A stretch of 59,563 nucleotides of DNA from Bacteroidetes/Chlorobi group bacterium MS-B_bin-24 (GTDB taxonomy: Bacteria; Bacteroidota; Ignavibacteria; Kapaibacteriales; UBA2268). The notes under the pieces are model-generated. The model saw nothing but the letters and a program-made list of their open reading frames with translations. It searched no databases and had not been told where the DNA came from. Location: NCBI GenBank assembly GCA_003731685.1, contig RCNO01000002.1:54368-113930 (forward strand), written 5' to 3'. Of the stretch, positions 48,546 through 57,472 are shown one piece after another; positions within the stretch are counted from its first letter, which is position 1, and each line of letters starts with the position of its first letter. The position numbers and the translations under genes are program-made.

Positions 48546-49442
48546 ATGAAAAAGAATAAGAATATTCTAAATCTTTTGATTTTTCTTTTCATTTTCATTA
48601 TTATGCTAATCTCTTCCTGTGAAGACACACCCCCAACAGATTATGTTCCACAATATTATGTCGAAGCATTCCTAATTGTTGACCAGCCTATCGATATGAT
48701 TAAATTGCTGAGAACTCAGCCTTTGCAAGATTCCTTTCGTTTATCGAAAGCATTGGTCAAAGATGCTACGGTGAAAATCCGCTTCAATAATCAAGAAATC
48801 ACCTTGGCTTTTCGCGATACTGGAAATTTGGACAACTGGGCTTATTTCTATCCTGATACTTCTTTGAAAGTACTTCCAAACACACAATATGAACTTGAAA
48901 TAACCACTCCCGACAATGTTAAAATCACTGGGACAACAATTACTCCTGAACGATTTGAATGGGTCATCCCACCGCCAGATTCATTGTTCTATCCAAAAGA
49001 TACAACAAAATTCAGCGACAGAAAACCTGCTAAAATCAAATGGTCTCCAGTAAAAAATATGCTTTACTATCTGCTGGTAACTAAATGTCTTGATTCTCTT
49101 GAATATGGGAAATACCTTGTACCCCCAAGTAATGAAAAAAATCGTCGAGTGTTTAACCCTTTCGACAACGAAAGAAGAAGAACCAGAGATTATTATGATT
49201 TATCGCTTTGGGATGCAATACCAAATGTTGAGTATGAAATTTATTGGTTGCTCTTCAAATGGTTTGGGAAACACAAAATTATTGTTTTTGCCCCCGATTA
49301 CAACTTTTTGCGTTGGGTGTTACAACAATTTCGTGCAAATCAAATAAATCCGCTCCTGTCCAGCGTCAATGGAGCCATTGGGGTTTTTGGTTCCGCAAGT
49401 AAAATTGAAAAAGAAATATTTCTATTTAAGAACCAACCCTGA
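48546..49442 (+). CDS. DUF4249-family lipoprotein
   Basis: A 298-residue protein. From the ATG at 48546 (the frame is open further upstream, inside the receptor gene) the signal ends in ISSC, a lipobox. DUF4249 signs are YYVEAFLIVDQPIDMIKLLRTQPL and DATVKIRFNNQEITL, with YELEITTPDNVKITGTTITP. Members of this family are typically encoded beside TonB-dependent receptors. It is coupled to the preceding receptor. Confidence 0.82.
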   Translation: MKKNKNILNLLIFLFIFIIMLISSCEDTPPTDYVPQYYVEAFLIVDQPIDMIKLLRTQPLQDSFRLSKALVKDATVKIRFNNQEITLAFRDTGNLDNWAYFYPDTSLKVLPNTQYELEITTPDNVKITGTTITPERFEWVIPPPDSLFYPKDTTKFSDRKPAKIKWSPVKNMLYYLLVTKCLDSLEYGKYLVPPSNEKNRRVFNPFDNERRRTRDYYDLSLWDAIPNVEYEIYWLLFKWFGKHKIIVFAPDYNFLRWVLQQFRANQINPLLSSVNGAIGVFGSASKIEKEIFLFKNQP

Positions 49443-49472
49443 GAGTAAAAAATTAACTTTTGAAAAGGGAAA

Positions 49473-50564
49473 TCAATTCTTTTCGGCAACTGCCAAGCCT
49501 TGATTTAGCAATTGCGTTCTCTCGAGAATTCGAAGATTTTCGATAATCGGCAGAAGGTTGCCTTCCAAGACCTCGGAAAGCGGATAATTTTTCTGCTCGC
49601 CCTCGAGCCTGTGGTCTGTCACTCTATTCTGTGGCCAGTTATAGGTTCTGATTTTTTCGGAACGGTCGCCCGAACGCACCATCTCCCTGCGCGCCGAACT
49701 TATCTCGGCTTTCTGCTTTTGGCGTTCAAGCTCATACAATCGGGAGCGAAGCACCTTCATTGCCTTTTCACGATTCTTCAACTGCGACCTTTCGTCCTGA
49801 CAAGATACAACAATTCCCGTTGGAATATGAGTGATACGCACAGCAGTTTCAACCTTATTCACATTTTGACCGCCTTTGCCACCCGAGCGGAAAATATCGA
49901 TTCGTAAATCCTCATCCTTGATTTCAATATCGATTTCATCGGCTTCGGGAAGCACAGCCACAGTTGCCGCCGATGTATGGATTCTGCCATTTGCTTCGGT
50001 TTCGGGAACTCTTTGCACTCGATGAACCCCGCTTTCGAACTTCATTAAGCCATAAACATCGTCGCCACTCATAGAGAAAATAATCTCCTTGAAGCCACCG
50101 CGTTCTCCTTCGTTGAAATCGATAACTTCAATCTTGAAACCTTGCCGCTCTGCAAATTTTTGGTACATTCGAAATAAGTCGCCAACAAACAAACCAGCCT
50201 CGTCTCCACCAGTACCAGCACGAATTTCAACAATACAGTTCTTCATATCATTCATATCTTTCGGGATTAAAAGCAACTTTAATTGCTCTTCGAGTTCCTC
50301 TTTCTTTCTCTCCAAATTTTCATTGTCTTCGTAAGCAAGTTCACGAAGTTCGGGCTCCACATTACTTCGAATCAGTTCCAAATTCGATTCAATATTCTCC
50401 AAAATTTTGATATATTCTCTCGAAAGTTCCACAATTGGAGTCAAATATTTGGCTTCTCTCGACAATTCTGTGAATTTCTTCACATTTTTGACGATTTCGG
50501 GGTTATTCAACTCCTCTTGAATGAAATTATACCTTTCAATTATACTTTCGAGTTTCTCTCTCAT
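49473..50564 (-). CDS. prfA: Peptide chain release factor 1
   Basis: Recognises UAA and UAG stop codons and triggers release of the nascent protein. From the ATG at 50564 it is 363 residues; a TTG two codons upstream is not needed. The tripeptide P-E-T in VQRVPETEANGRIHTSAATVAV (187-189) is the RF1-type (PxT) anticodon element, not SPF of RF2. The GGQ motif is in SGGKGGQNVNKVETAVRITH (231-233). It is the only minus-strand gene between two plus-strand blocks. hemK/prmC is not adjacent. Confidence 0.96.
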   Translation of the reverse strand: MREKLESIIERYNFIQEELNNPEIVKNVKKFTELSREAKYLTPIVELSREYIKILENIESNLELIRSNVEPELRELAYEDNENLERKKEELEEQLKLLLIPKDMNDMKNCIVEIRAGTGGDEAGLFVGDLFRMYQKFAERQGFKIEVIDFNEGERGGFKEIIFSMSGDDVYGLMKFESGVHRVQRVPETEANGRIHTSAATVAVLPEADEIDIEIKDEDLRIDIFRSGGKGGQNVNKVETAVRITHIPTGIVVSCQDERSQLKNREKAMKVLRSRLYELERQKQKAEISSARREMVRSGDRSEKIRTYNWPQNRVTDHRLEGEQKNYPLSEVLEGNLLPIIENLRILERTQLLNQGLAVAEKN

Positions 50565-50648
50565 ATCCAAAAATTGAATTTTAGAAAGTAGAAGACGAAA
50601 AGGTTCCTAAAAAATTTAGCAACTCCGTGGGAAATTCAGTGTTTTTGT

Positions 50649-50678
50649 TGTAGGGCCGAATAATTATTCGCCCCTACA
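50649..50678. repeat. Palindrome of the TGTAGGGGCGAATAA type
   Basis: The 30-base dyad has arms TGTAGGGCCGAATAA (50649-50663) and TTATTCGCCCCTACA (50664-50678), complementary at 14 of 15 positions with no loop. It resembles small palindromic elements that recur in many bacterial genomes; that comparison is from memory. Confidence 0.7.
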
Positions 50679-50746
50679 AGATATTAAATTATTTGTGTTT
50701 TAATCGAATACGCTGTCTCCTGACCTAAACAAGATACATTCCAAAA

Positions 50747-50779
50747 AGACATCGGATGTTTGCTAAACATCCGATGTCT
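50747..50779. repeat. Dispersed palindromic repeat, perfect copy 3
   Basis: Arms AGACATCGGATGTTT (50747-50761) and AAACATCCGATGTCT (50765-50779) are perfect reverse complements of 15 bases around GCT. Related copies are at 37336 and 45925. Confidence 0.85.
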
Positions 50780-50800
50780 GAAAAACTTACAAGGTCTTGA

Positions 50801-50827
50801 AGGGGCGAACCAGTGTGTTCAACCCCT
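50801..50827. repeat. Imperfect palindrome AGGGGCGAAC
   Basis: The left arm AGGGGCGAAC (50801-50810) pairs with GTTCAACCCCT (50817-50827) allowing a one-base bulge and a mismatch, around CAGTGT. It shares GGGCGAA with the palindrome at 50649. Confidence 0.6.
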
Positions 50828-51132
50828 ATTCCTATGTGTTTGTCACTAATTGTACATCTTATAATGATATGTTTTGTTGTATGCTTTTTATAGGCTATTC
50901 ATAAATTGCCCCAACAATAGAACAAATTTTTATAAATTTTTCAAATATTGTGGATTGTATTAAGTAATTTTCTAAATAAATTAGAACAAACAGAATTTAA
51001 AAATCAAAATCCATCTTAATTCCCGCTATTTCAATTCTTACAATTCCCAGAACAGGGAAGTTTAATTTAACGATAATTGCAGGAATATTTTTTTTGAATA
51101 ATTTTGTAGTTTTAAGTTTTATAAATTAAATA

Positions 51133-51939
51133 ATGTATTTAAGGGTTTTAGCCTTTTCGTTTGCATTTTTGTTCATTTCGGTTTATAATTCATTTGCCGA
51201 AGCCACAATTACTTTACCTAAAAAGATTCTCACCAGAGGGACAATCGATACTCTTTCGATATACTTTTCCAACGACCAAGCAAACATTAATTCACTCAAA
51301 TTAACATTGCAATTCAATGCCTATATTTTGGACATAAAAAAAGTCCTTGGTTCGGACGCATTTATTATAACAGAGCCTTTGCCCAAATTTAGCTTAAATT
51401 TGGACACACTCGAAAAAGCTAAGCTTACAATTGAAAGCTCAAATCTAAACATTGGCAATTCCCGAGCCATTCTTTGCCAGCTTCTCGTCGAAGGCTTGGT
51501 CTACCGTGACTCTGTCGATACGATTCGCATTGTCAATTTAGAAGTCGATGGTTCACCAGCACAATTTGTTTCCAACGGTGGGGAAATAATTGCTCAAGGA
51601 CCATCGGTCATTCCAATTAAGTCGACTTACATTTCGATTGCTTCTCCATTACCAACAAGCAATTCCCTGTGGTTCTACTTCGGTTTGTCGAAAACGAGCT
51701 ACCTTGAATTTACTATATTTAATTTTATTGGCGAAAAAGTATACAGTTCAAGCCGAACTCCCGACCTGTTTAAAGTTTTGGGGAACAATTCACAATATCC
51801 TGTTGATGGTAAATTTGAGGATGGCGATTATAAACTCACCATCGAATTGCCGCCCGATTTTCCTTCGGGTGCATATTTTCTGCAATTAAATGCATTTTCT
51901 ATTGGGACTTTTTCATCAAAATTTTTAGTTGTAAAATAA
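51133..51939 (+). CDS. Secreted cohesin-like protein with T9SS-type tail
   Basis: A 268-residue exported protein. The signal peptide is MYLRVLAFSFAFLFISVYNSFA. Residues about 25-165 have a beta-sandwich pattern similar to cohesin domains (LKLTLQFNAYILDIKKVLG). The C-terminus (SPLPTSNSLWFYFGLSKTSYLEFTIFNFIGEKVYSS ... FPSGAYFLQLNAF) is a type A-like sorting tail. The next gene follows after 1 base, so the two are translated together. Confidence 0.75.
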   Translation: MYLRVLAFSFAFLFISVYNSFAEATITLPKKILTRGTIDTLSIYFSNDQANINSLKLTLQFNAYILDIKKVLGSDAFIITEPLPKFSLNLDTLEKAKLTIESSNLNIGNSRAILCQLLVEGLVYRDSVDTIRIVNLEVDGSPAQFVSNGGEIIAQGPSVIPIKSTYISIASPLPTSNSLWFYFGLSKTSYLEFTIFNFIGEKVYSSSRTPDLFKVLGNNSQYPVDGKFEDGDYKLTIELPPDFPSGAYFLQLNAFSIGTFSSKFLVVK

Positions 51940-51940
51940 A

Positions 51941-54343
51941 ATGAAATTAAAATTTTCTATATTTGCTTTGGCATTGTTTTTCACTTTCCAATTCTGTTCC
52001 TTTTCCCAAATTCCAAAGGATTCCTTGCAGAACAAAGAAATCATTCCCGATTCAATTGCATTTACAAAATACCACAAGATTAAAATCCCTGTTGGGACTG
52101 ACTTCTGGATTTGCTTTATGAAGAACTACACCGAAGATAATCCCAAACAGCCGCCATCTGAACTTTTCTTGGAGTTATTTCTCACAAGTGAAGAAGACAC
52201 AAGAGTAACAATCGAAGTTGCGGGAATAAATTACAGAACCCAAGTATTTGTTAAAGCAAAAACAGTCCAAAATGTTCGTATACCTTCGATGGCGGAAGTT
52301 AAAAGCAATCAAACTATCGAGAAACTTGCCGTCCATATTGTTTCGGAGAAACCAATCTTTGTTTACGGCTTAAATAGACGATTCCAAACGACCGACACAT
52401 TTCTTTCCTTCCCCGTCGAGGTTCTTGGAACTGAATACAGAGTTATGTGCTACACAGTTTCAATGGAATTAGTTCCCATATTTGCAGTCGTTGCAACCGA
52501 AGATGGCACCGAGGTTACAATAACTCCAACATACGAAACTGCTGGTTCGAATTCCCCAAATATTCCTTTTACAATTAAATTGAACAAAGGGGAAGTATAT
52601 CAAGTTCTTGCAAAGTTTCGACCCGAACCAAAATGCGACCTAACAGGAACTTACATCAAAGCAAACAAAAAGATTGCTGTGTTTGCAGGCCATCAATGTG
52701 CTTACGTCCCGCCACAAATAATTGCTTGCAACCATCTGGTTGAACAAATTCCCCCAATCCCTTCTTGGGGAAAACATTTTTACGTTGGTATGTTGAAATC
52801 GCGAAGAAGATATTCGCTACGAGTTCTTGCAAATGAACCCGCAACCCGCGTTTTCTTCGACGGGAAATTGGTCAAAACATTAAATGGCGGCGAATTTTTA
52901 GACAGCATTCTCAGCAAGCCCGTCCAAGTTACTGCCAACAAACCAATTCTCGTTGCACAATTTTCTCATGGCTTTCGCGATGGCGACTCTATCGGCGACC
53001 CAATGATGCTTCTCATTAGCCCAACTCAGCAATTTCTTAAAAGCTACCGCTTTGCAACCCCGGTCAATGGTCAATGGCGCCACTGGATTAACGTTGTTAT
53101 TCCGACAATTGCAATTAAAAGCCTTCGATTGGACGGATTTCCGGTGGATTCCTCGCTTTTTACACAAATGGGTATTAGCCGTTACTCGATTGGATACATT
53201 CAAGTTCCGTTTGGTACTCATTCTATCTCCGCCGACTTGCCTTTCGGAATGTATTCCTATGGATTTGGCTATGGTAGCGACTCTTTCGATGCCTATGGAA
53301 CTATGGCTGGGCAATCGTTCATCGATTACGAACCAGCCAAGGATACTCTTCCCCCAACAGCCGACGGAAAACCTTCGACCGATGGCTACAACTTATTCGT
53401 TCGCGATGACCGTGAAGATGATACCGGGCTCCGGGGCATTTCTATCATCGAAAATGTAGGCTTCGATGTTAAAATTCCCAAAATCGAAGAAGGAACGCCG
53501 CAGATTTTGATTAAGGCAAATCCAATAGACCCAAATCTTTCCTCAAGGTTAAAATTTATTGCCTCGGACGCCGCAATGAATGTCTCGGAATGGACTTTGT
53601 GCTACACATTCGACGCAGCACGCGGAAAATCATACTACGAGCTTCAAACTGGATTGGATAAAGGATGCAAAATCAATCCAGGCTATCAATTTGGAATTTA
53701 CGGTCTCGTCTCTTTGGTATTTAATTCACCTTCGCTCTCTTCTACTGGAAATCTTAAATCCTATGGTAAATACCAGAATTCCTCTGGCTTAGCAGGTTTT
53801 TTTGGTCTGAGCTTCACAAAATTTTTTACCGAAAACCTTGGTCTTACAGCCCGTTTGACTTTAGAAAACTTTATGGGAGAAATAGAAGCCCCCGATACCA
53901 TATCCTCTCGTATTCGATTGGATGATGGCACCTTGGCAAACTTTTCGGAAGGGCGTAAAATTTCCCTTCTTGGTTCCTTCCTCGGACTGTCCATTCTCGG
54001 TGAATTTCACCTGCCTTATAGATTTTTCATTCACGGGGGGGTGGAATTCGATTTAACGCTTTCGCGAGCAGTAGAATTTTCTCGATATATCATCTCTCCA
54101 CCAAATTACACCTATTCAAATAACCAAAAAACTCTTGTGGAACCAAACATCAATACTATTGAATCACTTTCCACGCTTCGTTCAAACTTGAATTTTGGGA
54201 TTGGATATCAATACTTCTTCCATCCTCGATTTGCCATTTCGGGAGTTTTAGAATATAAATATCCCCTATCAAGTTTAATAACCGATGGCGACTGGTATTA
54301 CCATCGTCTCTCTTTGATTTTTGGCATTAGATACAGATTTTAA
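51941..54343 (+). CDS. IgGFc-binding-like domain fused to an outer-membrane barrel
   Basis: An 800-residue envelope protein. A signal peptide (MKLKFSIFALALFFTFQFCSFSQ) comes first. Residues about 45-440 match the IgGFc-binding N-terminal domain pattern (GTDFWICFMKNY, VVATEDGTEVTITPT, NKKIAVFAGHQCAYVPP, CNHLVEQIPPIPSWGKHFYV, ANKPILVAQFSHG). The last 200 residues look like an outer-membrane barrel (FGIYGLVSLVF ... SGVLEYKYPLSSLI ... RLSLIFGIRYRF). This places the domain on the cell surface. It is cotranscribed with the cohesin-like gene, and the LhgO-like gene starts 1 base after the stop. Confidence 0.78.
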   Translation: MKLKFSIFALALFFTFQFCSFSQIPKDSLQNKEIIPDSIAFTKYHKIKIPVGTDFWICFMKNYTEDNPKQPPSELFLELFLTSEEDTRVTIEVAGINYRTQVFVKAKTVQNVRIPSMAEVKSNQTIEKLAVHIVSEKPIFVYGLNRRFQTTDTFLSFPVEVLGTEYRVMCYTVSMELVPIFAVVATEDGTEVTITPTYETAGSNSPNIPFTIKLNKGEVYQVLAKFRPEPKCDLTGTYIKANKKIAVFAGHQCAYVPPQIIACNHLVEQIPPIPSWGKHFYVGMLKSRRRYSLRVLANEPATRVFFDGKLVKTLNGGEFLDSILSKPVQVTANKPILVAQFSHGFRDGDSIGDPMMLLISPTQQFLKSYRFATPVNGQWRHWINVVIPTIAIKSLRLDGFPVDSSLFTQMGISRYSIGYIQVPFGTHSISADLPFGMYSYGFGYGSDSFDAYGTMAGQSFIDYEPAKDTLPPTADGKPSTDGYNLFVRDDREDDTGLRGISIIENVGFDVKIPKIEEGTPQILIKANPIDPNLSSRLKFIASDAAMNVSEWTLCYTFDAARGKSYYELQTGLDKGCKINPGYQFGIYGLVSLVFNSPSLSSTGNLKSYGKYQNSSGLAGFFGLSFTKFFTENLGLTARLTLENFMGEIEAPDTISSRIRLDDGTLANFSEGRKISLLGSFLGLSILGEFHLPYRFFIHGGVEFDLTLSRAVEFSRYIISPPNYTYSNNQKTLVEPNINTIESLSTLRSNLNFGIGYQYFFHPRFAISGVLEYKYPLSSLITDGDWYYHRLSLIFGIRYRF

Positions 54344-54344
54344 A

Positions 54345-55466
54345 ATGGATTTCGATGTTATTGTTATTGGAAGCGGAGTTGTTGGCCTGGCTTGTGCCGC
54401 TTTTCTTTCGGAAACATTTTCTACCTTGGTTATTGAAAGAAACAAATCTTTTGGACAAGAAACTTCTTCCCGAAATAGCGAAGTAATTCATTCGGGCATC
54501 TATTACCCACCGGAAACCCTGAAATCAAAGCTCTGCGTCGAAGGCAATCGTTCCCTTTATCAATGGTGTCAAAGTCATAACATACCTCACAAAAAGATAG
54601 GGAAATATATCGTTGCCACCGACGAAAATGAAATTCCATACCTCGAAAATCTTTATAAAAATGCTAAATCGAACAATGTTGACGAAATTTATTTTGTGTC
54701 CGCAGATGAAATCAGAAGAGATGAGCCAAATGTTAAAGCACTGGTTGGGCTTTGGTCGCCCCGAACAGGTATTGTCGATAGCCACAAACTAATGGAATCG
54801 CTTTACATCGAGGCGACAAGCAAAAATTGTATGTTCGCATTTCGACACAACGTTGTTGGGATTGAATTTTCCGGGGGATTGTACAAAATATTTGCCCAAA
54901 CGGAAAGTGGAGAAGTTTTTTCGACCACAAGCAAATTCATTATCAACTCTGCAGGATTGGAAAGCGACACAATTGCCCAGCTTGTTGGTTTGAATATTGA
55001 AGAACTTGGTTACACATTGCAATGGGCAAAGGGGCATTATTTCCGCATTAAGCCTTCCAAAAGCCATTTAGCCAAACATTTGATTTATCCCGTGCCGCCC
55101 AAAGATTCCTCGTTCCTCGGTGTTCATTTGACCGTTGAACTCGATGGAAACTTGAAGCTTGGTCCCGATTTGGAATACCTTTCTGAACGAAAACAAGATT
55201 ATTCTGTTCCTGAACAAAAAGCAAAAGTTTTTTACAAATCTGCATCAAAGTATCTTTCGGGGCTCGAACTCGAAGACCTTTTACCCGACCAAGCTGGAAT
55301 TAGACCAAAACTTCGAACATTTTCCAATTACCCTGATTTTATCATAAAAGAAGAAACCCAAAACGGGTTTCCCGGTTTTATCAATTTAATTGGCATAGAG
55401 TCTCCCGGCTTAACCTGTTGCCTTGAAATCGGAAAGTTAGTTAAATATCTTCTTCTCGAAAAGTAA
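54345..55466 (+). CDS. FAD-dependent oxidoreductase, L-2-hydroxyglutarate oxidase-like
   Basis: A 373-residue flavoprotein of the DAO/LhgO family that oxidises 2-hydroxy acids such as L-2-hydroxyglutarate. The ATG at 54345 follows the previous stop directly; an in-frame upstream start overlaps it. FAD is bound by VIVIGSGVVGLACAAFLSE (about 4-22) and VIERNKSFGQETSSRNSEVIHSGIYYPP follows as in LhgO. Near the end are LPDQAGIRPKL and LIGIESPGLTCCLEIGKLV. The electron acceptor is probably the quinone pool in this family. The link to the preceding surface genes is unclear. Confidence 0.88.
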   Translation: MDFDVIVIGSGVVGLACAAFLSETFSTLVIERNKSFGQETSSRNSEVIHSGIYYPPETLKSKLCVEGNRSLYQWCQSHNIPHKKIGKYIVATDENEIPYLENLYKNAKSNNVDEIYFVSADEIRRDEPNVKALVGLWSPRTGIVDSHKLMESLYIEATSKNCMFAFRHNVVGIEFSGGLYKIFAQTESGEVFSTTSKFIINSAGLESDTIAQLVGLNIEELGYTLQWAKGHYFRIKPSKSHLAKHLIYPVPPKDSSFLGVHLTVELDGNLKLGPDLEYLSERKQDYSVPEQKAKVFYKSASKYLSGLELEDLLPDQAGIRPKLRTFSNYPDFIIKEETQNGFPGFINLIGIESPGLTCCLEIGKLVKYLLLEK

Positions 55467-55544
55467 TTCAAAACATTACACAAAGGTAAAATCCTTCATT
55501 TTATTTGTTAAAAATGTGTTAAGTTGCATTTTTATTTCCGAAAA

Positions 55545-56858
55545 ATGGGCAAAAATCCGAACAAAAGAAAAAAGCTTATTTCACGATTGATTATTTTGTT
55601 CGTTCTTTTTTTTGTTGTATTTGCTTCGATTGGATTATTTGTTTACTTTTCATTTTTTAATACATCGGGACAAACGCAACCGCAAATTGAAAACCAATTG
55701 ACAACAGAAACCGAAAACGCCAAAAACCAACTCAAAGACACGAATTTCTTAAAAGCTGTACTTCCCGACTCAACCGATGACCAAATAACATACAGCGATT
55801 ACAACGACTTTGCTTTTAACCACAATTTTGAGTTCGACAACAACGCCGGAGCCGACACCCAATCCCGTTACACCGGTCGCCGAATAAACATTGCTGTTGT
55901 AGGCTTAGACTCAAGATTAGGTACAAAAAGTAACCATGCAGATGCAAATCATATCCTTTCAATCCTGATTGACAGCGGAAAAATCGAAATTATTTCTGTG
56001 CCTCGCGACACTCCTGCCGATGCTGGCTTCGACGACTCAACGGGGCAAAATAAATTAACTGTTGTTCGCGCCGTTAAAGGTCGAGAATTTTACTTAAAAG
56101 AGCTGACAAAAATCGCACACATCGACAAGATTCACTACTACATCGAAGTTGGTTTTTCCCAAGTAATTGGCATTCTCGAGTTCCTTGGATACAAGGACGC
56201 CAAGTCCATCTTACAACTGCTTCGTTCTCGTAAAGGGCTTGGCGGAGACGACTATCAAAGATGTTACAATCAAGCACAGTTCATCAGGCAAACTATTCTT
56301 AGGCATTATTCACTTATTAACAATGGAATTTCTGGCAATTTGATTCTTCGAGCAGGATTAGCACTTGTCAATACCAACCTCAATATTAACATTGTACAAC
56401 AAATCATCGACAAGTTAAATCTTGCTGGCTTCCCTCATTCACCAAACGATATTACGATTAAAATCCGACCACCATTCCCAATAAAATACAAAATTTATGA
56501 TTTCACAAATCAGGATGTTGTAAATAGTTTGATTAAAAAAATTGAACATTTCAACCAAATACATAACGAGAAAGATACCATTAAAATCAATGTCTTTGCT
56601 CAACTTGAAAGCGTTGTTTCGTCTGCAGAAAGGGACACGCTTAAAAGGCCAAAAGCGGTGATTTCTAAGCTTCTAACATATTACGAACAAAAAGCTTGGC
56701 TTCAAATTGAAGATGAAAACCGACGGGAGTTGATTCGCAGGCGAATTGAGAATTGTTTGGTCTCTGCATACACTAAGCTTTCACAACCATCGAAAGCCAG
56801 TGAAGTCAAGAATTCTATGGCTTTGGAAAGAGAATTTTTTAAAATCAAAAAGAAGTAA
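55545..56858 (+). CDS. LytR-CpsA-Psr (LCP) family protein
   Basis: A 437-residue inner-membrane protein with one N-terminal membrane helix (about 12-35) and a periplasmic body. I chose the ATG at 55545; an in-frame TTG at 55524 is alternative. The LCP domain is visible as INIAVVGLDSRLG, ADANHILSILIDSGKIEIISVPRDTPAD and IDKIHYYIEVGFSQVIGILEFLGY, though R/D residues of the pyrophosphate site have partly changed. LCP enzymes ligate glycopolymers to peptidoglycan in Gram-positives; their Gram-negative role is poorly known. About 130 C-terminal residues have no counterpart that I recognise. The phosphatase gene follows after 5 bases. Confidence 0.8.
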   Translation: MGKNPNKRKKLISRLIILFVLFFVVFASIGLFVYFSFFNTSGQTQPQIENQLTTETENAKNQLKDTNFLKAVLPDSTDDQITYSDYNDFAFNHNFEFDNNAGADTQSRYTGRRINIAVVGLDSRLGTKSNHADANHILSILIDSGKIEIISVPRDTPADAGFDDSTGQNKLTVVRAVKGREFYLKELTKIAHIDKIHYYIEVGFSQVIGILEFLGYKDAKSILQLLRSRKGLGGDDYQRCYNQAQFIRQTILRHYSLINNGISGNLILRAGLALVNTNLNINIVQQIIDKLNLAGFPHSPNDITIKIRPPFPIKYKIYDFTNQDVVNSLIKKIEHFNQIHNEKDTIKINVFAQLESVVSSAERDTLKRPKAVISKLLTYYEQKAWLQIEDENRRELIRRRIENCLVSAYTKLSQPSKASEVKNSMALEREFFKIKKK

Positions 56859-56863
56859 TAACT

Positions 56864-57370
56864 ATGAAAACACTTGTACTTATTAGACATTCTAAATCGG
56901 ATTGGTCAGACCCAACCCTGACCGATATCGAAAGACCTTTGAACAAGCGAGGCAAACGAGACGCACCTTTTATGGCTAAAATTCTCAAAGAGAAAGGTGT
57001 TTATCCCGATTTGATTATTACAAGCCCCGCAACACGAGCTTTGCAAACATTGGAGTACTTCCTCGATGAATTCAAATACAACAAAAACAAAGTGATGGTA
57101 AGGGACGAAATCTACTCGATGGGAGCCACTGCAATCAGGAAATTGCTTTCAAATATCGATGACAACCACAACACAGTGTTTTTAATCGGACACAATCCCG
57201 ATATAACTTCTCTTGGGAACCAACTTTCGGATATGTTTATCGATAACATCCCAACAACTGGTATTCTTTGTATCGATTTTGAATTCGATTCGTGGAGAAA
57301 CATTTTAACTCAATCTGGAAAGCTTCGCTTTTTCGAATACCCCAAAAAATATCTTAAGAAGAAAGAATAA
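56864..57370 (+). CDS. Histidine phosphatase, SixA-like
   Basis: A 168-residue phosphatase of the histidine (phosphoglycerate mutase) superfamily. The catalytic RHSK motif is in LVLIRHSKSDW (4-14), with SPATRALQT following and the second His in LIGHNPDIT. This resembles SixA, which dephosphorylates His on phosphocarrier or phosphotransfer proteins; the substrate here is unknown. It follows the LCP gene by 5 bases and is the last plus-strand gene. Confidence 0.9.
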   Translation: MKTLVLIRHSKSDWSDPTLTDIERPLNKRGKRDAPFMAKILKEKGVYPDLIITSPATRALQTLEYFLDEFKYNKNKVMVRDEIYSMGATAIRKLLSNIDDNHNTVFLIGHNPDITSLGNQLSDMFIDNIPTTGILCIDFEFDSWRNILTQSGKLRFFEYPKKYLKKKE

Positions 57371-57472
57371 AATCCCTTGTGTTATTTCAACTATTCAAAA
57401 CCCTTTCTTTCTTTAAAATGAAAAAATTTTCCCCCATTACAAAGGAAATCAAAAAATATGCATTAGATTAGT

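Larger units (their letters stand above)
50565..51132. other. Intergenic region rich in palindromic repeats, 568 bases
   Basis: It lies between prfA (minus) and the cohesin-like gene (plus). No coding frame is convincing. Three distinct palindromes sit between 50649 and 50827 (listed separately). The following 300 bases are AT-rich and otherwise featureless, and probably hold the promoter of the downstream gene. Confidence 0.7.

Noticed and set aside
50649-50827. CRISPR array
   Set aside because: The repeats differ in sequence, are not evenly spaced and have no spacers; no cas gene is in the window.
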